Part shown: one piece after another, positions 32,172 to 42,647 of the stretch
Layout of the letters: each line of letters starts with the position of its first letter
Numbering within the stretch: position 1 is the stretch's first letter
Assembly (NCBI RefSeq): GCF_024679095.1
Contig: NC_066520.1
Span: 7,019,351-7,083,350 of the forward strand
DNA from: Eriocheir sinensis
Taxonomy: Eukaryota > Arthropoda > Malacostraca > Decapoda > Varunidae
Direction of reading: 5' to 3'
Length of the DNA stretch: 64,000 nucleotides
Made by a program: the position numbers and the translations under genes
Notes under the pieces: generated by a model
Database searches by the model: none
Seen by the model: only the letters and a program-made list of their open reading frames with translations
Told to the model about the DNA's origin: nothing

Positions 32172-34275
32172 CTAGGCCTCTATATCCAGATCCTCTGTGT
32201 CGTCACTGTTTAAACTTATACTACGGTGGTGGGCACTGGTGGTTATTAATTTCTCCTCCCAATTGTACTTGATTGGTTGATCCGCCCAAAACTTGTCCAA
32301 TCGCTTTTCAAAGGATGCTATGCTCACTGCCTCTATGACATCATTAGGAAGACTATTCCAGGCGTCCACAACTCTGCAGCTGAAAAACATTTGCCTCTTC
32401 TGAGTCCTAGATCTAGTCTTACTAAGTTTCAAGTTGTTTCCTCGTGTTGGTCCTGTGTGCCTCTCCAAATGTATGGTTACCTCCTCATCATATTTTCCAT
32501 TGAGGATTTTATATACCTCAATCATATCCCCCCTTGCTCGTCTGTATGCCATTGTTGGCATATCTAGCTGTTTCAGACGATCTTCATATGAAAGATTTTT
32601 CATCCCTGGTACCAACTTAGAGGCTCTCCTCAAAACATTTTCAACTGTGCAGATGTCCTTCTTCTTGTAGGGAGACCAAACAGATTGTGCATATTCCAGA
32701 TGAGGTCTTACCATGGACTTGAAGAGACATCTAAAAGTAGTAACATCCAGAGCAGCAAATGTACGTCGTATTAGCCCCATTACCTGATTGGCTCTGTTGA
32801 CTTTTTCGGACATGTGACCTTCAAATGACAAAAGTTCGTCAGTAGTAATTCCCAGGTCTTTCTCTCTCGCAACCTTCTTAACCTCTTGTCTACCTGGCCC
32901 TTCCCCTCCGAGATAGTATGATGTGTCCCTTGTAGCTCGATGCCTGCTGTGTATTTTGAGGTGTATGCACTTCTCCGGATGAAAAGGCAGCAGATTATCT
33001 TCCGACCACTTCATGAGGTGTTCTAGGTCTTCCTGCAGTAAGCACTGGTCCTGTAGTGATGCGATCCTCCTGTACACTTTTGTGTCATCCGCAAATAGAT
33101 AAAGACTTGATTTGACGGTCGTTGGCAGGTCATTAATATATAGGGCAAAAAGGACTGGTCCCAGCACACTGCCTTGTGGAACTCCACTTACTACTTTACT
33201 CCATTTAGAATATACTCCCTTTAAGTGAACTCTCTGCTTTCTCTTTTAGAAAACCTGATATCCATTGGTATATTCTTCCTGTTATCCCATAGTTTGCTAC
33301 CTTCTTCAAGAGACGTTGATGAGGCACTTTATCAAAGGCCTTCTGGAAGTCCATATAAATCGCGTCCACCTCACCTCCTTCATCTAAAATTTTTGTCCAC
33401 TCATCCATCACATGAAGCATTTGTAGAACCGTGGATCGTCCTGGGATAAAACCAAACTGTTTGTATGATAGTAACTTTTGCTCCATCAAATGTTTCATTA
33501 CTTTCTCTCTCACAATTGCCTCCATAATCTTACACACCACACAAGTCAGGCTTACTGGTCGATAGTTACTTGGCTCAGTCTTGTCACCTTTCTTAAATAT
33601 TGCGCTAACATTGGCAGTCTTCCAGTCACTTGGTAATTTACTTTCATGCAGTGACGAGTTAAAAATATCCAATATTACACCTTCCAGCTCATCTTTCAAC
33701 TCGGTCAGGATTCTTGAGTGGATACAATCGGGACCCGGGGACTTGTCAGTTTTGAGTTTCTGTAGTTGTTTTCTCACCTCATCTATGTGAATTGTGCTGT
33801 CAGGTATTTGTCTGATCATTGTTGTGTCCATAAGCTGTAGGTCCTGACTGTCTCCTATGTCAGGCTCCACAGTATAAACTTTATCAAAGAATTCGGAGAG
33901 CACTCGTGCCTTGTCAATATCTGATCTGGCATACTGTGTTTCCCCGCTTACCTCTTCCCTCAATTCTCCTATTCCCGTCTTCGTTTTTAATTTATCTTTG
34001 ACATATCTCCAAAATTTCTTAGGGTTTGATTTTACTTCCCTGGTGATTCTTTGCTCCTTGATCCTCTGTGATCTTTTAACTAGTTTCTTTACTTTATTCC
34101 TTTGGCGAGCAAAAATTTGGTATTTATCTGTTTCCCGTGTCTCCAAATATCTTTGCCAACATCTGTGTTTTTTCCTTATAGCTTCTTGAGTTTCACGGTC
34201 TAGAGGGGTATGTCTTTCCTTTCTGTCATTGTCCTCTTTAAACATTTTCACTGGTGAACTTGTCAAGACATACAT
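32172..34275 (-). pseudogene. CR1/Rex-like LINE reverse transcriptase
   Basis: The 5' frame (33,205-34,275, 356 codons) has a basic linker (NKVKKLVKRSQRIKEQRI), then RT motifs LKTDKSPGPDCIHSRIL near residue 175, NYRPVSLTCVVCKIME near 240, FGFIPGRSTVLQML near 275 and AIYMDFQKAFDKVPHQRLL (first catalytic Asp) near 310. A 1-nt frameshift near 33,235 moves the frame. The 3' frame (32,172-33,167, 331 codons) resumes at the motif before GPVLFALYINDLP. It has LFADDTKVYR (catalytic pair) near residue 25, a thumb with MGLIRRTFAAL, and a C-terminal domain with VVDAWNSLPNDVIEAVS. The endonuclease is absent, so the copy is 5'-truncated at about 34,280. Repairable-looking but inactive as it stands. Confidence 0.85.
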
Positions 34276-34283
34276 ATTAGACC

Positions 34284-34660
34284 GTGCAGGAATGGAGTAT
34301 GTGACTGATTTGGTGAGAAGAGAGCTACAAGATCCAGTTCAAAGGGAGCATTCCCGCACCCCGGGGTTGAAAGTGATTTTGACTTAAAGGTACTTGGCTA
34401 CAGGAAAAATGCTGCAGTGTTCAAGTGATGAGTTAGGGGTAAGCCAGAGTAGTGTAAGCAGGGTGATTGTGGAAACTCTGGCCGCCCTCAGTGACCCGTA
34501 GGTAGTCGGATCTCCCCTTGATAGGGTGGAGATCCGTGTAAAGCAAGCAGAATTCTACCAACTTGCCGGTGTTGTGGGAGTGATAGATTGTACCCATGTG
34601 AAAATAATGGCACCAAAGGAAAACGATGTAGTTTATGTCAACAGAAAAAAAAAATAAACA
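34284..34660 (+). pseudogene. PIF/Harbinger nuclease (HARBI1-like) relic
   Basis: Two frames separated by one frameshift and a stop give the typical N-terminal helix-turn-helix region of Harbinger nucleases: LRYLATGKMLQCSSDELGVS followed by QSSVSRVIVETLAAL. Then comes the start of the DDE domain, FYQLAGVVGVIDCTHVKIMA, where IDxTHV holds the first catalytic Asp. The frame stops soon after at an A-rich run near 34,650. The second and third catalytic residues are missing. A CR1-like LINE abuts the 5' side. Its probable partner, a Myb/SANT gene, lies at 36.8-39.9 kb in the opposite orientation, the arrangement usual for this superfamily. Confidence 0.75.
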
Positions 34661-35134
34661 TAGCTTGAACATACAATTAGTGTTTCATGCCTTTGTTATT
34701 GATTAAAATGTGAAATATTCGAGTTAAGGAAAACAAAACATGGGAAAAAAACTTTTATTTGTAGCAGAAAGGTACACACATGCAAATGAAAAAGATGACA
34801 TTAAAATTGCATTAAAATGTCATTTAGAATATGATTTATAATTATTGCTGCCAGTTATTCATATTGAGATAATGGTGGTAAGAAAGCTTGTTAGAGACGT
34901 CTGCCAGTGTGAGGGAGGAGGAACGAAAGGTCGAGGTGACCACATCGCGAACATCATGACTTATGAGTGAAGTAAAACGAGGTTACTTGGTTTCTGTTTA
35001 CAAAGTTCCAAGTGGAAAAACAACTTTATTGTGAATTCAGTGTATACTTTTCTGGAGTATTGTGTTTACTGAGTGAATTGGTGACCAATCTGTTGCTATT
35101 TGTGTCTTGCTTGAAGATATTCATCATTGGATTC
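34661..35134. other. No recognisable gene
   Basis: AT-rich, no frame of note. It separates the Harbinger relic from a tandem duplication. Confidence 0.5.
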
Positions 35135-35752
35135 AAAGCTATGGTATGAATGTGCAATAGTCATCATAACTAAATACGTAGTAATTAATTATATATGTCA
35201 ACCTATTTATTTTCATGAGATCATGGTATGACCACTGAAAAACAGCTTTTTATCTTGGCTCCATTACAAATTCAGTATATAATTACTCTATTAGTGGAAT
35301 CTAGTTTTCAGCATCTTTTATTATTATGCCAATATTCTAAGCACTCGGCTTGCAAACATGCTTAGGTTTATGTTGTCAGTTTGGGTCGGACTTATGTGAA
35401 CACTTTACCAAGTGACCTAAGATTACTCAATGCTCGCAAAGCTATGGTATTAACGTGCAATGGTCATCATACCAAAATACGTAGTAATTAATTATATATG
35501 TCAACCTAATTATTTTCATGAGATCATGGTATGACCGCTGAAAACATAGCTTTTTTTATCTTAGCTCCATTACAAATTCAGTATATAATTATTCATATAT
35601 TCAATAAAGTAGTGGAATCCAGTTTTCAGCATCTTTTATTATTATGCCAATATTCTAAACACTCAGCTTGCAAACACGCTTAGGTTTATGTTGCCAGCTT
35701 GGGTCGGACTTAGGTGAACACTTTACCAAGTGACCTAAGATTACTCAATGCT
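35135..35752. repeat. Tandem duplication of a 303-bp unit
   Basis: Two units start with AAAGCTATGGTAT at 35,135 and 35,438 and end with GATTACTCAATGCT. Identity is about 93% by eye. There is no ORF. Confidence 0.9.
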
Positions 35753-35906
35753 ACCATATAGGTATACTACATCTTTGATTGTGAGTTCATCAGAGAGCAC
35801 TGGAGCAGCATGAGTCTAATTAGGTGCTAATGAATATCCTGCCTGCATCACAGACTACATAAAATGCAAATATGATCAGTGCCTAAAGGTGTTATAAGCT
35901 AATGAT

Positions 35907-35910
<4 letters not shown>

Positions 35911-35996
<86 letters not shown>

Positions 35997-36006
35997 TATA
36001 TATATA
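35911..36006. repeat. (TA)n microsatellite
   Basis: About 46 TA units with two symmetrical TC/GA interruptions. Confidence 0.95.
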
Positions 36007-36235
36007 CAACTGTGCCCTAATGTCCCTCCCACTTTTGAAGGCCAATTACGCCCCTGATTGTAACAACGCATCTTGTAACACCCATGACTGGGTGCCTGTG
36101 CAAATCTCCTCATTTAACACCGAGAAATTAATCTAGGCTCTAGGGAACTCAGAAAAATCCAAGTTAGAGAGTGCTGGCTGTGGAGATTGAACCAGTGACC
36201 TTCGACATACAAAGCCATGTCTGTCAGTCGAGCCA

Positions 36236-36520
36236 ATAAAGGTAAAGGTAAAGTTGGGGCATACGCTATAGCAGCGCGTGGCCTCGGTGCTCATCTCCGT
36301 AACATTGGGCCTTGAGCCTGTGGTGAGAGGGAGCCCATTACCCCGGGACACAGGGCCAGTGTGACATCCGGGCTACCACAGTTTCCCCAGGTAGTCATTT
36401 ATCGACCAGCCCGAGAGGGAGGATGAACAGCTGGGTGAGCTGCACGCCGACTGCCCAGGCCGGGATTCGATCCCGGGCCCGCGTAGAAGCCAGGCATGCT
36501 GACCACTAGACCACGGAGGT
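36236..36520 (-). mobile_element. tRNA-derived SINE (Glu-like head)
   Basis: On the minus strand the head starts near 36,520. It has an A box in GTGGTCTAGTGGTCAGCATG and a B box in GGGATCGAATCCCGG, closely resembling the D and T arms of tRNA-Glu. A 200-bp unrelated body follows, ending in a short CTTTA repeat (about 36,236-36,256). RNA polymerase III would transcribe it from the internal boxes; movement would need a LINE in trans. Confidence 0.8.
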
Positions 36521-36788
36521 GTATTGGAGCCCAATCTCAAGTGAACCCACTCACAATGGCACACAATTTTTTTTCTGGTAAATTTTGTGCTTTGAATGAA
36601 TTTGCTAATCATTTCTGTAAAAAAACAGCACAAATTATTTTTCACCCCTTCCACCCTAACCTCCTCAGTAATAAAAAAAAAAAAGTGACAAAATCATAGC
36701 CTTGAGGCAGTAATATTCAGCCCCAGCATCAAAAAATTATACTGCTGCCCTATGAAAGGCATCTCTTAACTCCGATGAAGTAGGTGGT

Positions 36789-37112
36789 GACTGGTGGAGC
36801 AGCTTCATTGTCATCCCTTGCAGTGGCAGGTGTCATTGGGCCAGCAGATGATGAAGCAGTGGCTGGTGTCATAGGGCCAGCAGATGATGAAACAGTGGCT
36901 GGTGTCATAGGGCCAGCAGATGATGAAGCAGTGGCTGGTGTCATAGAGTCAGCAGATGATGAAACAGTGGCTGGTGTCATAGGGCCAGCAGATGATGAAG
37001 CAGTGGCTGGTGTCATAGGGCCAGCAGATATTGAAGCAGTGGCTGTTGCCGGAGCAGCTAATGGTATCTTTTCCACAAGTAATGAACAATGTGCTGGGAT
37101 GGTCTCTAGCAA
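36789..37112 (-). repeat. 36-bp minisatellite with coding potential
   Basis: About seven units of 36 bp (GGTGTCATAGGGCCAGCAGA + TGATGAAGCAGTGGCT). Length is a multiple of three, so both strands are open. The minus strand encodes a repeated PATASSSAGPMT 12-mer. Upstream in the same frame is LVEKIPLAAPATATA. This could be the last exon of the Myb/SANT gene whose other exons lie at 37.6-37.8 and 39.7-39.9 kb, but splicing is not demonstrated. Confidence 0.6.
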
Positions 37113-37620
37113 TACTGATAAAGTGTGTATCTACAAAGAATATGAATTTAAGGGTAATTAATAAATTGTTTTAATAAGAATATAAAAGAATATAAAGAAT
37201 ATAAAAATGTCATTGTTATGATGGGGCAGGGGTAAACCAGTGTATGCTGTGAGGCCTTGGTGTGGAAGTTCCCTGCCTGAACTGTGCAGCTAATCCCCCA
37301 TACAGTGAGGGCCTTTTTTACTCCCTCAGGGGCTGTGCAGCTGAGAGAGTGGTGTACATGAGTGTGAGTGTGTGAGTAAGTGTGTGCCTGTCTTGGCTAA
37401 AACCTTTCACTGGGGGAAGACAACCAAGGTATTTAGATAGATTGATAGTCATTGACAGATGAACATTAAAAAAAATTCTATATCAAATATGCAGTTCACT
37501 GCTATGAACTTATTAACTTTAAGCTGAAATAAAGGCATTGTGGCCAGTATAGCTGCATTCTGTGAGCACATAAAAAACTAACTAATATATGTTTTACATT
37601 TAAAGACATAACAACTAAAA
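37113..37620. other. No recognisable gene
   Basis: AT-rich intervening sequence, possibly intronic to the Myb/SANT relic. A GTGTGAGTGTGTGAG run occurs near 37,365. Confidence 0.4.
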
Positions 37621-37624
37621 AAAA

Positions 37625-37800
37625 TTACCAGTCTGCCGCTGCTCATTCTTGCACTTGGCAATGCAAGGCTTTGATTTTTGTTGTACATTGTACCAACGCC
37701 TCTCACAGTCATCCTGCGTAAAGGGTCCACTCCCAGGGAAGGCACTGTCAGGGTATAAATGTGAAGCAAGTTTCTTAATCGTTTCACTATGGCATGCTTT
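37625..37800 (-). pseudogene. Myb/SANT-like exon, second half (Harbinger partner)
   Basis: One frame on the minus strand reads SETIKKLASHLYPDSAFPGS and then QDDCERRWYNVQQKSKPCIA, ending KCKNEQRQTG just before a GT (donor-like CTG|GTAATT). The CERRWxNxxxKxK...A pattern is the third helix and tail of a Myb/SANT-like or zeste-like DNA-binding domain. The upstream boundary is unclear, because a stop interrupts the frame near 37,810. Confidence 0.55.
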
Positions 37801-37811
37801 TTATTTCCCAT

Positions 37812-38010
37812 AACTTCTCCAATAACATTTAATACATGCTGTGATGGAAAGCTAAATCAGTACCAATATTTTATTTACATGCATCATAAGACATTAACTT
37901 TTTAGTTGTTATGAACATGGCCATAAATACTACTTTTCATTACCTACTTTTCTAAAATGCTTTTCTCTAAGTAGGAGGATATTACACATTACAGCTATAC
38001 AAAAAAATTC
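37812..38010. other. No recognisable gene
   Basis: AT-rich sequence, probably intronic to the Myb/SANT relic. Confidence 0.4.
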
Positions 38011-39705
38011 AAAGCATTAATCTTAATTCCATTCATTTGAGTACTTCTACCCTAACATTATATCACCAGAAACTGTTTGACCAATGCTATCAAAATAATA
38101 TTTTAATCTTACTTTACCATTCTCATCAAATCTACCTATTCCGATATAGTCTTAACATAAAACATTTGTAAAAGTGTTGAGAGCCTGGCATGCCCAACCC
38201 ACCCACCCCCCCAAAAAAATCTAAATAAGGAATAAATAAAATAACAGGTATATATGACTTGACTCTCTTATACTAACCCCCTTTCCACCCTAACAAACTT
38301 GGGGACCTACCATGTTAGGTTAGGACGTGTTTGGTAGGACATGTTTAGCAGGAGTTGGTTTAGTTATGTTAGATTGTTGAGGGAGTGGGGGGTTGCAGCA
38401 GAAATGGTCATGATGATGCTATTCACATGGAGCAGTAGGAAAAAGTATGTCCTGTTTGGAAACTCTGTGGTTGTGTTTGTATACAAAAATACCCATTTGA
38501 CGAGGTTAGGTTAGTTTGCAAGTTACTTGAATCATGGATATGTGAATATGTAACAAAAAAATAAAAGCATTAACCTTAATTTCATTATCTTGAGTACATT
38601 CCAATCTAACATTATATCACCATAATCTGTTTGGCCAATGCTATAAATATACTATTTTAATCTTACTTTACCGTTCTCACGAAACCTACCTATTCCCATA
38701 TAGTCTTGACATAAAGTACTTGTAAAAGTGTCCATAGTCTGGCATGCCTAGCATCCCCCCCCAATAAAAATAAATAATAAACAAATAAAAATAAATAAAG
38801 AATAAAAAAAGGGCAAATATGCCTTAACTATCTATACCAACCCCCTCTTCCCCCCCAACAAACTTGGCATGTTAAGTTAGGATGTGTTCGGTAGGACGGG
38901 GCAGGTTTGGCACTTGGGGACCTACCATGTTATGTTAGGATGTGTCAGGTAGGACAGGTTTAGCAGGAGTTGGTTTAGTTATGTTAGATTGTTGAGGGAG
39001 TGGGGGTTGCAGCAGAAATGGTCATGATGATGCTATTCACGTGAAGCAGTAGGAAAAAGTATGTTCTGTTTGGAAACTCTGTGGTTGTGTTTGTATACAA
39101 AAATACCCATTTGACGAGGTTAGGTTAGTTTGCAAGTTACTTGAATCATGAATATGTGAATATGTAACAAAAAAATAAAAGCATTAACCTTAATTTCATT
39201 ATCTTGAGTACATTCCAATCTAACATTATATCACCATAATCTGTTTGACCAATGCTATAAATATACTATTTTAATCTTACTTTACCATTCTCACAAAACC
39301 TACCCATTCCCATATAGTCTTGACATAAAGTACTTGTAAAAGTGTCCATAGTCTGGCATGCCTAGCATCTCCCCCCCCCCAATAAAAAATAAATAAATAA
39401 ATAAATAAAGAATGAAAACAGGGCAAATATGCCATAACTATCTATGCCAACCCCCTCTTCCCCCCCAACAAACTTGGCATGTTAAGTTAGGATGTGCTCG
39501 GTAGGACAGGGCAGGTTTGGCATGGTTAGGTTTAGTTATGTTAGGTTGTTGAGTGAGAGGGGGTTGTGGCAGAAATGGTCATAATGAAACTATTCAGATA
39601 CAGAATGAAAAGGTATGTTCTGTTTGGAAGGTCAGTGGTTGTGTTATTATGCAAAAAATACCCAATTGATTAGGTTAGGTTAGTTTGTAAGCTGATTCAA
39701 CCATG
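38011..39705. repeat. Tandem triplication, unit about 550-615 bp
   Basis: Units start with AAAGCATTAAYCTTAATT at 38,011, 38,564 and 39,178. Each contains TATCACCA, CTGGCATGCC, a C-run followed by A-rich sequence, GTTAGGATGTG and TTTGACGAGGTTAGGTTAGT. The third unit is shortened. It lies between the two Myb/SANT exon relics, as if expanded within an intron. Confidence 0.9.
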
Positions 39706-39722
39706 AATATGTGATTACCAAC

Positions 39723-39905
39723 CTTGTTACAGCTTCTGCCACTTCAGTCCACGCTCTCTTCTTATCCTCAGGGGTGATACTCTTCCCATAACACCCTCTG
39801 ATTATACGTATTTTTTCTTGAATTTGATGTAAGAAGACCGTTTCATCTGGCGGCCAATTAAACTTACTCCTTTTCTGCGCTGGTTCTCCGGCCCGTAGAT
39901 CATTG
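39723..39905 (-). pseudogene. Myb/SANT-like exon, first half (Harbinger partner)
   Basis: The minus-strand frame 39,680-40,030 includes KFNWPPDETVFLHQIQEKIR, then KSITPEDKKRAWTEVAEAVT. A W-x-x-[DE]-E start, a long helix and a KKxAWxEVAEAV helix define the Myb/SANT-like domain of Harbinger accessory proteins, which bind the element ends and help bring the nuclease to DNA. The frame runs to a GT after ...ACAAG, a weak splice donor. Residues before KFNW (ASRLALLKLPHHNHVI) may be the real N-terminal region. No promoter was recognised. Confidence 0.65.
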
Positions 39906-40201
39906 GGGCAGATGACGTGGTTATGGTGCGGTAATTTCAGCAGAGCAAGTCGTGACGCAGGAGGGGAGATAAGGGTATTGACGAGTGACGGAGTAAAAAC
40001 AGCCTTTGAGGCTGCTTCTATCTGCCACAAAACTCAGTATTTTCTTGTGTTTGCCATTTATTATGTTTCTGTTGTACATTTATACATCTTTTCTTTATTT
40101 TTCTTTTGAAATATATACTTAATTCATGTCGGATGTTTACGTTTTGCACGGAGGCGTCCTTAGCAACGAGCCCGCCATAAAGAAGAAGAAGAAGAAGATA
40201 A

Positions 40202-42513
40202 CACTGGGTAACAAAAAAATATTTTTTGAAAATCGTCCAGGGTTTTCCAGCTGAATTAGACTAATTTTGATGCTCTGAGTCCGAAAATGACCTTGGTTTT
40301 GCTCAATCAGGTCAAGATTTTTTGCTACAGAATTTTTTTTTAATCGATTTTTCGTAAAAAAACAAATTTCTGCGGATCATCAGCTGAGAAACCCTGACGA
40401 TTTTTTCCGTTTTCCTCAAGAAATAAAAGTCAACGTATCCAAATTCATTCAGTTTTTATTTACTCCATCAAATTTGATAAGCATATAATACTTCTAAATA
40501 AACGTTACGTGACACAAAATTTCAGAGTTCACGGCATAAATCGGCGTTTCTTCGATTCCCGTGCGTGAGCAGCTGCTGGGTTGTCTCTCTTCAGCGACCA
40601 GCAGTAGTCCGCCAGCATGACTGCATCCCACCTCCCCTGGTACCTCTCCTCCATTTGGCGCATGTCCTGATGGAACCTTTCTCCCTGCTCGTCGCTCATC
40701 GCCCCAAGGTTTTCAGGAAACTTCTCCATGTGTGAGAATAGGAAGTGCATCTTTATACTCATCAAACACCCGAGTTTTTTAAAAGCCTCTATCATGCTGC
40801 TAATGAGTCTGGCGTGGTTTGCTGCCTTCGTGTTCCCCAGGAAGTTGTTCACCACCTCCACAAACGATTTCCAGGCGGCGCACTCTAGCGTGTTCATGGA
40901 GTTTTGGAACTCTGTGTCGTTGATGAGCTGCCGTATCTGTGGGCCATCGAAAATGCCGGCCTTCAGCTTCTCAATGGTCAGTCGAGGAAAGGCTCGGCAC
41001 AGGTAGTTGAAGCACCTCCCATCCTTGTCCAAAGCGCGCGTGAACTGTTTCATTAACCCAAGCTTCATGTGCAGCGGTGGGATCAATATCTTCTCCCGGT
41101 CAACAAGAGGTTCGTTTATGATGTTTCTCGCCCCAGGTACTAACTGCTCTCGCGCCGGCCACTCTTTCTTTACATAGTGCTGGGCTCTGTCTCGACTGTC
41201 CCACATACATATAAAGCATGGGTACTTTGTGAACCCGGACTGCTGACCAAGTAGAAAGTTCACCATCTTGAGGTCGACGCAGATGATCCATTGGTGCTGC
41301 TCATATTGGATTTTGTCGAGCACGTACTTCACTGCTTCATAGTTCTCTTCGAGAGTTGTGGAGTGCGCAAGAGGGATTGAGGCGAACTGGTTCCCGTTGT
41401 GGAGGAGCACACACTTCAAAGAGCGCTTGCAGCTGTCAATGAAGAGTCGCCAATCTCTCGGATCGTATTGAGAAGCGCCGAGTTTAACAAAAAGACCGGC
41501 GACATCTCGGCAGTACACGAGGTCTTCCTCCTGGCAGAAGTAGCCCATGTAGTCCTCATGCCTTCTACGAAAGAAAGTGATACGCGCGTCCTCGCCAAGT
41601 AGATTTTTCTCTTTGAGTCTAGAGGCCAACAGCTCGGAGGAAGTCTTCGACAAGCTGAGATCCCGAACCAGATCATTAAGCTCACCTTGTGAAAAGGGCT
41701 GCGGACCATACTCCCTGTATCTCCTCCCTCGTCTGTAGTGGTGGCCTCGTCGTCGCTGTCAGGAAGCTCTCTGAACGCTGGTACAGGAATTTCTTCGCAG
41801 TGAGCAACTGGACGGCGGGCAGATGGAAGGTCGGGGTACTGGAGGCTGTGCCGATTCTTCCGGTTGATGCCAGTAGTATTGATGGCGCAGAAGTAACAAT
41901 CCGATGCATGGTCAAACGGCTCCCTCCAAACCATCGGAATCCCAAACTTCAGTGAAGTTTTCGCGCCCTTCGTCCACCGCCGGAGGTATTCCACGCACGT
42001 CTTGCACACCGTGTGCGGTGCCCAGGACTTATCTTGGTCACCCAGCTTGACTTCAAAGTAAGCCTGGTAGGCGCGCTTCACAAATCCTGTGATGTTCTTC
42101 CTGTCCACTGACAGCGTGTATTCTCCGCAGATGTAGCAGAAAACGTCAGGATTATTCCTGCATGACCGTCGCGCTGAAGCCATATCAGTGACCTGAAAAA
42201 TATTAAAAAAAAATATATGTAATATGTAATAGCAGGATGCAGCTGACTGTCAGCAGGATGACTGACTGACACGTATGCAGCTAATTTAGAGAAGTAAGTT
42301 AGTTTTGTAATTCGATATATTCTTCAAGAAAAATATGATTGAACTCAAAACCCCTGATATTAGCATATGTATAGCTCGTCAGGTAGGCCTATGGCTGTAT
42401 CTCAAAAAGTTGACCTGATAGAGCAAAATCAGTGTGATATTCGGACTCAGAACACCAAAATTAGTCAGAATCAGCTGAGAAACCCCTGACGATTTTTTGG
42501 TTGTTACCCTGTG
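40202..42513 (-). mobile_element. CACTA-like DNA transposon, complete with TSD
   Basis: The ends CACTGGGTAACAA and, read inward, CACAGGGTAACAA are flanked by TAA (40,199-40,201; 42,514-42,516). The inverted repeats continue about 110 bp at roughly 75% identity (for example GACTAATTTTG and CTGAGTCCGAA in both). The motif CAGCTGAGAAACC...GACGATTTTTT of the right end also occurs inside the left end (about 40,379). A single gene fills the interior on the minus strand. Ends beginning CAC with a 3-bp duplication recall EnSpm/CACTA elements, but the transposase is not a standard one. It is nested in insertion B. Confidence 0.85.
40529..42183 (-). pseudogene. Putative DDE transposase of an under-described family
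   Basis: The frame begins at ATG 42,183. The N-terminus has zinc-type pairs CYICGEY (residues 16-19), VCKTCVEYLRRW (about 60) and CYFC (about 97), then an acidic linker. A single frameshift near 41,725 moves to the second frame, which ends at 40,529. In the second frame, numbered from 41,653, candidate catalytic residues are Asp73 in FIDSCKRSLK, Asp127 in IICVDLKMVNFLLG, and Glu322/Glu325 in SDEQGERFHQDM. CFIC...H (146-159) sits between them like the C/D-x2-H motif of several eukaryotic DDE families. The C-terminus is basic (SKKRRFMP). I recognise similar proteins as a widespread family usually annotated only as hypothetical. The catalytic assignment is inference. Apart from the one frameshift it looks complete, about 550 residues. 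Confidence 0.7.
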
Positions 42514-42647
42514 TAATAGTAGCCAGGGATTTGCTAATACCTACACTCAAAGTTGACGAGGATAGCTTTTACTCTTAATAATTTGAAACTATTAACTTTG
42601 ATAGTAACTTTAAGAGTAAAAGTTAATAGCTGTCGAGGATACGGGCC

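Larger units (their letters stand above)
31306..42647. mobile_element. Insertion B within Gypsy element 1
   Basis: The left end GCCCGTATCCTCGACAACTA and the right end, read inward, GGCCCGTATCCTCGACAGCT are clear inverted repeats that continue with TATTAA and CTTTACT-type motifs. CTGG flanks it at 31,302-31,305 and 42,648-42,651. Inside are a TTAGG-loop foldback, a CR1-like LINE, relics of a PIF/Harbinger nuclease (+) and a Myb/SANT partner (-), a SINE, tandem repeats and a nested CACTA-like transposon. The convergent nuclease and Myb genes could be B's own genes, making B a decayed Harbinger-like element. The CTGG target is unusual for that family. Confidence 0.6.
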
